Origin: Bacteroidetes bacterium HGW-Bacteroidetes-16
GTDB lineage: Bacteria > Bacteroidota > Bacteroidia > Bacteroidales > F082
Reading direction: 5' to 3'
Assembly (NCBI GenBank): GCA_002840975.1
Contig: PHDN01000004.1
Coordinates: 62,001-126,000, forward strand
Length of the DNA stretch: 64,000 nucleotides
Position numbers and translations under genes: made by a program. The notes beneath the pieces were generated by a model that was not told the DNA's origin, ran no database searches, and saw only the letters and a program-made list of their open reading frames with translations. Below are positions 36,863 through 44,822 of the stretch, piece by piece. Within the stretch, counting starts at the first letter, position 1; each line of letters opens with the position of its first letter.

Positions 36863-37606
36863 TTAATGATTAACTGCGGAGTTGAACGAGGCTACTACTT
36901 CTGCAAACTCAATAATCAGTTTGGGGTCTTCCTCAAAACGGTTGCCTACAACGATGATATCCGCACCGGCGGCCAATATACTCCTGGCCTTTTCGGACGA
37001 TTTAATCCCCCCTCCTATAATCAGGGGAACGCCAATCGATCCCTTCACAAATGCAATCATTTCTTCCGGAACGGTTCTGAGCGCCCCACTTCCAGCGTCC
37101 ATAAAAATGGTCTGCATCCCCAACATTTCACCAGCCATGGCGGTGCATGCCGCGATGTCATTTTTATCGCTTGGGATTGGAAATGAATTGCTCATGTAGG
37201 TAACAGAAGTAGGTTTTCCGCTGTCGATGAGCATATAGCCAGTGGAGATGGTCTCCAGACCGGCCAGTTTAATATAGGGTGCCGAAAGAACGTGCATCCC
37301 GATCAGCATATCAGGGTTGCGTCCCGAAATAAGCGACAGGAATAACATGGCATCGGCATTGCGTGTGATTTGGTAACTGTTTCCGGGAAATAGAATAACA
37401 GGAATGGTGCTGTTTTCCTTTAAGATGCGTATGCAATGAAATAACATATCGCTTGTCATCAGACTGCCGCCTACGAACAAAAAATCAACACCTGCCTGTT
37501 GCGATAGCCTGGCCGTTTCAATCAGTTGATCGGGTGATAGTTTGTCCGGGTCGATGAGGACTGCCAGTTGCTTTTTAGGTCTGTGAAAAAGATCGATGGA
37601 TTTCAT
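36863..37606 (-). CDS. Geranylgeranylglyceryl phosphate synthase-family protein
   Basis: 247 residues from the ATG at 37606; an upstream in-frame TTG lies inside the promoter box and is rejected. It is a TIM-barrel prenyltransferase with the family's AVLIDPDK start, GGSLMTSDML, VILFPGNSYQIT, ISTGYMLIDSGKPTSV, MDAGSGA and the phosphate loop PLIIGGGIKSSEKA. Enzymes of this family join sn-glycerol-1-phosphate to a C20-C35 polyprenyl diphosphate, the first ether-lipid step in Archaea; many Bacteroidota carry a group II enzyme with reported GGGP synthase activity. What the cells do with the product is not settled. Confidence 0.9.
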   Translation of the reverse strand: MKSIDLFHRPKKQLAVLIDPDKLSPDQLIETARLSQQAGVDFLFVGGSLMTSDMLFHCIRILKENSTIPVILFPGNSYQITRNADAMLFLSLISGRNPDMLIGMHVLSAPYIKLAGLETISTGYMLIDSGKPTSVTYMSNSFPIPSDKNDIAACTAMAGEMLGMQTIFMDAGSGALRTVPEEMIAFVKGSIGVPLIIGGGIKSSEKARSILAAGADIIVVGNRFEEDPKLIIEFAEVVASFNSAVNH

Positions 37607-37621
37607 GAGATTGCTTTTCAA

Positions 37622-37629
37622 CAAAAGTA
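37622..37629 (-). promoter_or_regulatory. -7 promoter element (TACTTTTG) of the GGGP synthase gene
   Basis: Exact TAnnTTTG match on the minus strand, 15 bases before the ATG at 37606. Confidence 0.5.
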
Positions 37630-37675
37630 GAAAAAACCTGATAACAACCCAATGATTCTGCCCTAACTGATTTTC

Positions 37676-37709
37676 AATAAAAAGCCCTCACCGCAATAGC
37701 GGAAAGGGC
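37676..37709 (-). terminator. Intrinsic terminator after the small zinc-ribbon gene
   Basis: On the minus strand GCCCTTTCCGC, loop TATT, GCGGTGAGGGC, then TTTTTATT. Nine Watson-Crick pairs, one G-U and one mismatch, with a U tract: a good Rho-independent terminator. Confidence 0.75.
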
Positions 37710-37735
37710 CGGTTATACCCGGGATAAAAAGCTGA

Positions 37736-37921
37736 TCAGCCAGCCTGGAGGTTCTCAGCCCCCGGCAGTAATCCCTCCAGCTGATCGGGGTTGTGGATTA
37801 GCACCGGAATGTGTTGAGGACAAATCCAATAGTTATTTCCTTTAAAATCAAGTGCTATCAATGGCACTTCCTGTTCGTCGCGTTTGCAGAATACGCATAC
37901 TTTATTGGGATTTTTTTCCAT
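37736..37921 (-). CDS. Small zinc-ribbon-like protein (61 residues)
   Basis: A 61-residue protein with one CxxC (VCVFCKRDE) and a later WICPQHIPVL, giving three cysteines and a histidine spaced like a zinc-binding knuckle. The middle (VPLIALDFKGNNYWICPQH) reads as a beta hairpin. It is a recognisable type of small Bacteroidota protein, but its role is not known to me. It has its own terminator and a near-consensus promoter (GATATTTG, 37959-37966) within a long hairpin upstream. Confidence 0.65.
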   Translation of the reverse strand: MEKNPNKVCVFCKRDEQEVPLIALDFKGNNYWICPQHIPVLIHNPDQLEGLLPGAENLQAG

Positions 37922-37939
37922 GATTTATGAATTGTGGTT

Positions 37940-37979
37940 AAAAACTATATTTCGGTGACAAATATCCGAAATAGTTTTT
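37940..37979. repeat. Hairpin-forming inverted repeat upstream of the zinc-ribbon gene
   Basis: Arms AAAAACTATATTTCGG (37940-37955) and CCGAAATAGTTTTT (37966-37979), 14 pairs with a two-base bulge and a 10-base loop. The minus strand has T residues after the stem, so it may terminate the mocA-like transcript or regulate the zinc-ribbon gene, whose candidate -7 box lies in the loop. Confidence 0.6.
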
Positions 37980-38002
37980 AATTATAAGTCAACCGACATA
38001 AA

Positions 38003-38031
38003 CTTTTCCAAAGTTTGAAACTTTGGAAAAG
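38003..38031. repeat. 29-base near-perfect palindrome
   Basis: CTTTTCCAAAGTTT, a single G, then AAACTTTGGAAAAG. Every base of the 14-base arms pairs. It lies between the mocA-like stop codon and the other hairpin. It could be a terminator, a dispersed palindromic repeat, or a protein-binding site. Confidence 0.65.
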
Positions 38032-38104
38032 GGATCGTCTGCAATTATTTCTTTACCCATTTCCCCTTTTTAAACTCCTGATTCAAATAATTGCAACCTG
38101 GCGA

Positions 38105-38716
38105 TTAAACAAATGGTTTTTTTAGAAACAACCCATACTCCTCCCTGGTATTAACATTCAGCAATACCTCCTTAAATTCCACCTCCAGCTGCTTACCATA
38201 AAAGGCACCCAATAACTGTTTAAAATCATGAAATTCATTGGTTTCATTGCGTAAAACGGCCATTATACTGTCGGATATTAAAATGGGATGCCCGCCTTTT
38301 CCGGCGAAAATGGGCTTTACGTAACCGGCCTCCCCAAGACTGCAAAACAATTGTTCCAATAAAGTGATTTCCACGAAAGGATTATCAATGTTATGAATAA
38401 AACACGGTGTATTCCCCGAAAGGGCTCCTGCTCCCAGTTGGATAGAAAGCAACCTGCCTTGCTCAGGTGTTGGATTTTGGATGATTTTCACCTGTTCCGG
38501 AAGGGTTGAAAAATATTCAGGTTGATTTTCAAAATCATGGTTGTTTACCACCACCACCATTTCATGAATTCCAGCCCGCTGGTAAACGGTTATCATCCTG
38601 TGCAGGAAGGTTTCCCCTGAGGCATGCTCCAGCAGAAACTTAGGCCTTCCCATGCGCTCTGATTTACCCGCCGCAAGAATAATGACACCACAATCTGAGA
38701 GCTCCGTATTTAACAT
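38105..38716 (-). CDS. mocA: MobA/MocA-like nucleotidyltransferase
   Basis: 203 residues. The N-terminal nucleotide-binding signature is VIILAAGKSERMGRPKFLL (10-28), followed by VVVVNNHDF, NPTPEQGRLLSIQLGAG and the metal-site region CFIHNIDNPFVEITLLEQL. This is the MobA/MocA group that attaches CMP or GMP to molybdopterin. It is divergent from the ygfK-xanthine dehydrogenase operon, as mocA (ygfJ) accompanies the same genes in E. coli, so it most likely finishes the molybdenum cofactor for that dehydrogenase. Its promoter box is 4 bases from the ATG. Confidence 0.82.
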   Translation of the reverse strand: MLNTELSDCGVIILAAGKSERMGRPKFLLEHASGETFLHRMITVYQRAGIHEMVVVVNNHDFENQPEYFSTLPEQVKIIQNPTPEQGRLLSIQLGAGALSGNTPCFIHNIDNPFVEITLLEQLFCSLGEAGYVKPIFAGKGGHPILISDSIMAVLRNETNEFHDFKQLLGAFYGKQLEVEFKEVLLNVNTREEYGLFLKKPFV

Positions 38717-38720
38717 GGTT

Positions 38721-38728
38721 CAAAATTA
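38721..38728 (-). promoter_or_regulatory. -7 promoter element of the mocA-like gene (TAATTTTG), 4 bases from ATG
   Basis: Minus strand TAATTTTG, then AACC, then ATG: the same 4-base spacing as at trpS and rbfA, implying a leaderless or nearly leaderless mRNA. Confidence 0.5.
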
Positions 38729-38759
38729 CGTGAAATTCAAAACCTGCGCTACTTTTCAC

Positions 38760-38767
38760 TAAATTTG
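38760..38767 (+). promoter_or_regulatory. -7 promoter element (TAAATTTG) of the ygfK operon
   Basis: Exact TAnnTTTG match 24 bases before the ATG at 38792. An upstream in-frame TTG at 38765 overlaps this box, which argues for the ATG start. Confidence 0.5.
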
Positions 38768-38791
38768 GTGGTTCAAATTGAAAGTCCTGTT

Positions 38792-41700
38792 ATGACGGAT
38801 CACTTCACCCTTATTCCGGTCGATTTGATGTTGAAAAACATCCTCGACGAATTTCAACATACAAACCGCATTTTTGGCATACACCAAAGTCTGTTTTTTG
38901 CTCCTGTAAAAGACGACCCCATTTGCGCCAGCCGTTTTGGTCAATGGATTGAATCGCCCATCGGCGTAGCGGCAGGTCCGCATACCCAGCTTACACAAAA
39001 CATCGTGGCAGCGTGGCTTACAGGTGCCCGTTTTATCGAACTGAAAACCATCCAGACCCTCGACGAACTCCATGTGTCCAAACCCTGCATCGACATGCAG
39101 GATGAAGGTTATAACTGCGAATGGTCGCAGGAATTGAAAATCCATGAATCGTTTGACCAGTATTTAAATGCCTGGATGATCATCCATGTGCTGAAAGATT
39201 TACTCGGACATCAGCAAAAAAAACCCGGATTGATCTTCAATATGAGCGTGGGATACAACTACCAGGGAATCCTCAACGAAAATGTACAGTGGTTTTTACA
39301 ACACATGCACAATGCGGACGAAGCACTGCAACAAAAAGTAAAACTCCTTGGTCAGATTTATCCCAAAGTCAAAAAACTCAACATACCGACCCGACTCAGC
39401 AACAACGTTACTTTGAGCACCATGCACGGCTGTCCGCCGCAGGAAATTGAACAAATTGCCCATTATCTGCTGGCTGAAAAAAAGTTGCACACTACGGTTA
39501 AACTCAATCCAACTTTGTTGGGTAAAGAAACCTTGCATGAGATCATGGGTCTATCCGGTTTTGGCACCCGGATTCCTGATGCGGCTTTTGAACATGATTT
39601 GAAATATGAAGATGCAGTTCCGATGTTGCAACGGCTGCAGGCTACCGCCAATGAAATGAGACTCAGTTTCAGCGTTAAACTCACCAATACGCTTGAAAGC
39701 GAAAACCACAAACAGGTCTTTCCTTCCAACGAACCCATGATGTACATGAGTGGCCGCGCCTTGCATCCCCTTTCGGTGAAACTGGCCGAAAAACTTCAAA
39801 ATACCTTTGTTGGGAAACTTGACATCAGCTTTTCGGGCGGAGCCGATGCCTTTAATGTGGTGGAATTGGTGAATGCAGGCCTTTCTCCTGTTACTGTTTG
39901 TTCAGATTTGCTTAAACCAGGAGGCTACGGACGTTTACATCAATATATCAAAGCCTTGCGGGATGTCATGAAGGCTACTTATTCGGAAGATTTGCAGGAG
40001 ATGATCCACAAAAAAGTGCGTTGTTTCTGCTGTACCGATGAGGATGCCGCCTGGCGGAACCTGATCAAATATGCCGCCGGAATCAACCAAAATCCGGCCT
40101 ATAAAAACACAAACCTGCGTTTGCCCACCATCAAAACAGATCGTGAACTGGGAACTATTGATTGCATTCAGGCACCCTGTGTGCATACCTGTCCTACTCA
40201 CCAAGACATACCTGAATACCTGATGCAGACGGCTACGGGCGATTTTGATCAGGCGGCAAAAGTCATTTTAAAGACAAATCCCTTTCCGCAAACCACCGGC
40301 ATGGTATGCGATCACCTGTGCCAAACGCGTTGTACCCGGATTAATTACGATTCTTCGATATTGATAAGAGAAGTGAAACGCTTTGTGGCGGAAACAGTTT
40401 TAAAAAACCAGGATTCAGAAAGCCGGTTTGCATTCAATGGGAAAAAAGTGGCCATCATCGGGGCAGGTCCTTCGGGATTATCCTGTGGTTACTATCTGGC
40501 CAAAGCCGGATTTCAGGTAGACATCTACGAAAGTAAACCGCAGCCCGGAGGCATGGTAGCCGGCGCCATTCCGTCTTTCCGTTTGCCGGATGAAGATTTG
40601 AATATTGATATCAACCGGATGCTGTCGATGGGAATTAATATTCACTTTCAGTCCACCGTTGATAACAGGTTGTTTGAAACATTAAAATCAGACACTGATG
40701 CCATCTACATTGCCGCAGGAGCGCAGCAATCTGTCAAACTGAACATCCCGGGCATTCAGGCTTCGGGTGTTCTCGATCCACTCGAATTTTTATTCAACGT
40801 AAAAAAAGGGAATCCCACAGGATTGGGCCAAAATATTGTTATCATCGGGGGTGGAAATACCGCCATGGACGCGGCACGTATTGCGTTCCGGCTGGTGGGC
40901 GACCAGGGAAAAGTCACCATCGTTTATCGCCGGAGCATTGCCGAAATGCCTGCCGATCAGGAAGAAATAAGGGCAGTTCTGGAAGAAGGAATAGAGATTC
41001 TGGAGTTGGCATCGCCTGTAAAAATTGTGCAAAATCAGGGTCAGGTGCTGGGGTTACTTTGTCAGAAAATGAAATTGGGAGGGCCGGATGCTTCCGGAAG
41101 AAAAAACCCTGTTCCCATCAGTGATTCTGAATTTACCCTAGAAGCCGACACCATTATCCCGGCTATCGGACAAGAGCTGGACATCGATTTTATTGAAAAG
41201 GATGCAATTGAAAATCAACGGATTCAAACCCGTATTTCAAAAGTGTATATCGGCGGCGATGCCTTGCGGGGAGCTTCTACCGCCATCAACGCCATTGCGG
41301 ACGGTCGAAAGGCAGCCGAAGAAATTATCCGTGAAATCAATCCCGCAACAGACCTAAATCAGGAAGTTAGCCTCCGCCCCCACGATTTTGACGAACTCAT
41401 GTTCAAAAAGTCACAAAGGATCAGGGGAATTTCACCGGTGGAAACCCCTTTGACCGAAAGAAAGAATTTCAATATGGTTACCACCACACTAACCCAGGAG
41501 GAGGCTATGGCCGAGTCGTCGCGTTGTTTACAGTGCGATGTGCTTTGCAATGTTTGCACCACCGTATGTCCCAATCTGGCGTTCAGGTCGTTCCAAATCA
41601 CCCCCATACACTACAAACTAAATAAACTGGTAATCAACAACCATCAGGTAAATAATGAACCGGATGTGGATTTTGTTGTAAATCAACCTTATCAGATTCT

Positions 41701-42070
41701 TCATCTCGAAGAATGGTGCAACCAATGTGGGAATTGCACCACCTTCTGCCCGACTTCGGGTGCCCCCTGGCGGGAGAAACCACATGTATACCAAACCCGG
41801 AATGACTTTGCAGAAAGCGGGGATGGGTACTATTTTGATGAAGAAACAAGCGTTCTTCATCACATTAAAGATGGAACCCAAGCCACGCTGACCATGGACC
41901 ATGATCAGTTTATTTATCAGGAAGAAGGTGTTGAAATCCAGTTAAATCCATCTACTTTTGAAATCACGGGATGGAACCTGGATACAGAAAAGAACAAAGA
42001 ATTTACCTTGTCGACAGCCGCCGAAATGAGCGTGGTGTGGCAGGGTTTTCAACATAAAAATCAGTCTTAA
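38792..42070 (+). CDS. ygfK: YgfK-type iron-sulfur flavoprotein (purine catabolism cluster)
   Basis: 1092 residues from the ATG at 38792. The N-terminal 400 form a dihydroorotate-dehydrogenase-like barrel (GVAAGPHTQLTQNIVAAWLT, TLSTMHGCPPQEIE). A GltD-like part follows, with cysteine cluster CVHTCPTHQDIPEYL, CDHLCQTRCTRINYDSS, FAD site VAIIGAGPSGLSCGYYLAKA (about 550) and NADPH site IVIIGGGNTAMDAARIA (about 683). Two ferredoxin-like clusters close it: CLQCDVLCNVCTTVCPN (about 913) and CNQCGNCTTFCP (about 975). This is the full E. coli YgfK layout, with strong stretchwise similarity from memory. YgfK is called a putative selenate reductase subunit but belongs to the anaerobic purine/urate cluster, where it probably carries electrons for a reductive ring step. 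Confidence 0.93.
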   Translation: MTDHFTLIPVDLMLKNILDEFQHTNRIFGIHQSLFFAPVKDDPICASRFGQWIESPIGVAAGPHTQLTQNIVAAWLTGARFIELKTIQTLDELHVSKPCIDMQDEGYNCEWSQELKIHESFDQYLNAWMIIHVLKDLLGHQQKKPGLIFNMSVGYNYQGILNENVQWFLQHMHNADEALQQKVKLLGQIYPKVKKLNIPTRLSNNVTLSTMHGCPPQEIEQIAHYLLAEKKLHTTVKLNPTLLGKETLHEIMGLSGFGTRIPDAAFEHDLKYEDAVPMLQRLQATANEMRLSFSVKLTNTLESENHKQVFPSNEPMMYMSGRALHPLSVKLAEKLQNTFVGKLDISFSGGADAFNVVELVNAGLSPVTVCSDLLKPGGYGRLHQYIKALRDVMKATYSEDLQEMIHKKVRCFCCTDEDAAWRNLIKYAAGINQNPAYKNTNLRLPTIKTDRELGTIDCIQAPCVHTCPTHQDIPEYLMQTATGDFDQAAKVILKTNPFPQTTGMVCDHLCQTRCTRINYDSSILIREVKRFVAETVLKNQDSESRFAFNGKKVAIIGAGPSGLSCGYYLAKAGFQVDIYESKPQPGGMVAGAIPSFRLPDEDLNIDINRMLSMGINIHFQSTVDNRLFETLKSDTDAIYIAAGAQQSVKLNIPGIQASGVLDPLEFLFNVKKGNPTGLGQNIVIIGGGNTAMDAARIAFRLVGDQGKVTIVYRRSIAEMPADQEEIRAVLEEGIEILELASPVKIVQNQGQVLGLLCQKMKLGGPDASGRKNPVPISDSEFTLEADTIIPAIGQELDIDFIEKDAIENQRIQTRISKVYIGGDALRGASTAINAIADGRKAAEEIIREINPATDLNQEVSLRPHDFDELMFKKSQRIRGISPVETPLTERKNFNMVTTTLTQEEAMAESSRCLQCDVLCNVCTTVCPNLAFRSFQITPIHYKLNKLVINNHQVNNEPDVDFVVNQPYQILHLEEWCNQCGNCTTFCPTSGAPWREKPHVYQTRNDFAESGDGYYFDEETSVLHHIKDGTQATLTMDHDQFIYQEEGVEIQLNPSTFEITGWNLDTEKNKEFTLSTAAEMSVVWQGFQHKNQS

Positions 42071-42079
42071 GAAATTAAC

Positions 42080-43549
42080 ATGGACACAAAAGAAAGAGTA
42101 CTCGAAAACACCATCCAACGATGCAGGGAACGTCACATCATCCTTCCCACTTACAAACAAATGCGTAACCCGGAGCATATTCCTCAGAAGATTAAAGACA
42201 AGCTGGCCAATATCGGGCTGTGGGATTTGAATTCCCTCAACCTGTTCCGCATCACCTGGAAAAACGAACCCAGGGATTTTGGAGGGAAATTCGGAGACGT
42301 CAATTACCTTGAAATCCCTTCTGAACTTACGGGAGTAAAAGCCCGTATCATCGTGCTGATTGGAAAATATTTTCCCACCGGAGCCCACAAAGTAGGTGCT
42401 ACCTTTGGTCCGTTGGTCGAGAAACTGGTCACAGGTCGTTTCGATCCCACCTGCCAGAAAGCCCTCTGGCCTTCCACCGGAAACTATTGTCGCGGAGGCG
42501 CTTACGATAGTTATTTATTGGGTTGTGAATCCATTGCCGTGTTACCACAGGGCATGTCGCCTGAGCGTTTCGACTGGCTTCACAAAGTAGGAGCCGAAGT
42601 GTTTGCCACACCCGGCAGCGAAAGCAATGTGAAGGAAATTTACGACAAGGTAAAAGTCCTGAAAGCAGAGCGCGGCGACGGCATCGTCAACCTGAACCAG
42701 TTTGAAGAAATTGGTAACCCCATGTGGCATTATGCTGTTACCGGACCTGCAATGGAGGAGGTTTACAATCAAACCAAAAAACCAAACCAGCGTTTTAGCG
42801 GGGTCTTCCTGACGCAGGGATCGGCCGGAACTTTAGGAAGTACGGATTACCTCCGCGAAAAATTCCCTCACATGAAAGTCTGCGCCGGAGAGGCAGTTCA
42901 ATGTCCCACCTTGCTTGAAAACGGATATGGCGAGCACCGCATCGAAGGCATCGGCGACAAGCATGTGCCCTGGATTCACAACATCCGCAACATGGATCTG
43001 GTGGGTGCCATCGACGACAATCCAAACATCCGCCTCATGCGCCTGTTTAACGAACCCGCCGGAAGAGAATACCTGAAAAAAGAACTCCATATTGATGCTG
43101 CTCTGGTGGATAAACTGGGCCTGTTGGGTATTTCTTCCATCGCCAACCTGATGGGTTCCATCAAGCTGGCCAAGTACTACGAAATGGACGAAAACGACAT
43201 GCTCTTCACGGTAGCCACCGATTCCATGGACATGTATCAGTCGCGTCTGGCCGAAGAAAAGCAAAAACATGGCGAATTCACCAACCGGGATGCGGCCGTC
43301 AGCTTCAATTCCGACCTGCTAGGATTGAACATCGACCACATGCTGGAGATGACCTATTATCAGAAAAAACGCATGCACAACCTGAAATACTTTACCTGGA
43401 TTGAACAACAGGGCAAAACCGTGGAGGAACTGAATGCCCAGTGGTACGACGAAAATTACTGGAAATCGCGCTATGCAAAAGTTCAGGAATGGGATGACGA
43501 AATCAATGCCTTCAACGAACGTACCGGCGTGTCGAAAGAATACAATTAA
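42080..43549 (+). CDS. Fold-type-II PLP enzyme in the purine-type cluster
   Basis: 489 residues. The PLP lysine is in GKYFPTGAHKVGATFG (K104), the substrate/PLP region reads WPSTGNYCRGGAYDS, and the phosphate-binding glycine loop is LTQGSAGTLGSTDYL (about 241-255). The fold is that of cysteine synthase and tryptophan synthase beta, but the N-terminal 75 residues and the long C-terminal helical part (YYQKKRMHNLKYFTWIEQQ) are unlike those enzymes. It begins 9 bases after ygfK. In E. coli the corresponding cluster has ygeX, a fold-type-II diaminopropionate ammonia-lyase. I infer an ammonia-releasing or beta-elimination role on a diamino or imidazole-derived intermediate; the exact reaction is unknown. 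Confidence 0.82.
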   Translation: MDTKERVLENTIQRCRERHIILPTYKQMRNPEHIPQKIKDKLANIGLWDLNSLNLFRITWKNEPRDFGGKFGDVNYLEIPSELTGVKARIIVLIGKYFPTGAHKVGATFGPLVEKLVTGRFDPTCQKALWPSTGNYCRGGAYDSYLLGCESIAVLPQGMSPERFDWLHKVGAEVFATPGSESNVKEIYDKVKVLKAERGDGIVNLNQFEEIGNPMWHYAVTGPAMEEVYNQTKKPNQRFSGVFLTQGSAGTLGSTDYLREKFPHMKVCAGEAVQCPTLLENGYGEHRIEGIGDKHVPWIHNIRNMDLVGAIDDNPNIRLMRLFNEPAGREYLKKELHIDAALVDKLGLLGISSIANLMGSIKLAKYYEMDENDMLFTVATDSMDMYQSRLAEEKQKHGEFTNRDAAVSFNSDLLGLNIDHMLEMTYYQKKRMHNLKYFTWIEQQGKTVEELNAQWYDENYWKSRYAKVQEWDDEINAFNERTGVSKEYN

Positions 43550-43583
43550 CCATTTTGCTTTCGGGCATTAATTCATTTAAGAA

Positions 43584-44822
43584 ATGATGCATCAAGAAAT
43601 AACTTATTCCTGCACTACCTGTGGACAGGTATTCAGCGCTGCCGACGTCCGCTACTTATGTCCGGTTTGTGCAGAGGACAACGATCCGTTGCAACCTCCC
43701 CTGGGCGTGCTGAAAGTGATTTATCCTTATGCCGAATTGAAATCGCAAGGCATTGGATTTAAACAGCTTAAAGAAAGAGAATTTCTTGATTTATTGCCCA
43801 TTGCAAACTGCGAAAACCTTCCCCCATTAAAAATAGGAAAAACGCCTTTGTACCGGGTGCGGTCCATTCGCCATGATACCATTCCCTTTGAATTGTATCT
43901 GAAAGACGACAGCCAAAATCCGACGTATTCTTTTAAAGACAGGGCTTCGGCGATGGTATCGGCTTTCGCCAAAGAGCACGAAATCGACACCATTGTAACG
44001 GCTTCCACCGGAAATGCAGGTTCCTCGCTGGCCGGGATCTGTGCTTCACAAGGACAAAAAGCGTACGTGATCGTTCCCGAAAGTGCTCCCATCGCCAAAC
44101 TCACGCAAATCATCATGTATGGTGCAACGCTCATTCCCGTCAAGGGTACTTACGACGACGCCTTCGATTTGAGTGTGAGTGCTACCCGCGAAATGGGTTG
44201 GTATAACCGAAATACGGCCTATAATCCGATGACCATCGAAGGAAAAAAAAGCGTGTCCTTTGAGTTGTTCGAAGAACTTGGAGAAGTGGTTCCTGATGCT
44301 GTGTTTGTGCCTGTGGGCGATGGAGTGATCATTTCCGGCGTTTATAAAGGGTTCGAAGATTTGCTGAAAACAGGCATCATCGATCACATGCCCATGGTGG
44401 TGGCTGTGCAGGCCGAAGGGAGTGCCAACCTGGTAAACAACCTCGAAGGAGTGGGTTTTACCATCCGTCCCAGTCGCACCCTGGCTGATTCCATCTCCGT
44501 GGATATTCCACGAAATTTCCACATGGCCCGCCAGTTTTTGGATCTTTATAACGGAGAATGGCTCACTGTATCCGACATCGAAATCCTTAACGCTTCGGCC
44601 TTGTTGGCTAAATCATATGGATTGTTTGTGGAGCCGGCGGCCGCGGCGGCCATGGCCGGATTGCTCAAATACCATGACCAGGAACTGGTTTCGCCGGGCA
44701 GTAAAAATGTTGTGCTGCTCACCGGCAGCGGCCTCAAGGATTTGTCGGCTGTGAAGCCATTGCTTAACATGCCCAAAGCAATCGAGCCTACACTTAGCGA
44801 ACTAAAATACCTGTTGAAATGA
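43584..44822 (+). CDS. Threonine-synthase-like PLP enzyme with zinc ribbon
   Basis: 412 residues. A four-cysteine zinc ribbon opens the protein (C10, C13, C26, C29), as in many archaeal-type threonine synthases. The PLP lysine is K118 in NPTYSFKDRAS, followed by TASTGNAGSSLAG and the glycine loop VPVGDGVIISGVYKG. Its C-terminal VLLTGSGLKD is also family-typical. In an ordinary setting I would call it threonine synthase. Here it is fourth-wall tight in a catabolic operon: 34 bases after another PLP enzyme, and overlapping the xanthine dehydrogenase start by 4 bases. No homoserine kinase or dehydrogenase is near. It more likely acts on an amino acid formed by purine ring opening. Confidence 0.8.
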   Translation: MMHQEITYSCTTCGQVFSAADVRYLCPVCAEDNDPLQPPLGVLKVIYPYAELKSQGIGFKQLKEREFLDLLPIANCENLPPLKIGKTPLYRVRSIRHDTIPFELYLKDDSQNPTYSFKDRASAMVSAFAKEHEIDTIVTASTGNAGSSLAGICASQGQKAYVIVPESAPIAKLTQIIMYGATLIPVKGTYDDAFDLSVSATREMGWYNRNTAYNPMTIEGKKSVSFELFEELGEVVPDAVFVPVGDGVIISGVYKGFEDLLKTGIIDHMPMVVAVQAEGSANLVNNLEGVGFTIRPSRTLADSISVDIPRNFHMARQFLDLYNGEWLTVSDIEILNASALLAKSYGLFVEPAAAAAMAGLLKYHDQELVSPGSKNVVLLTGSGLKDLSAVKPLLNMPKAIEPTLSELKYLLK

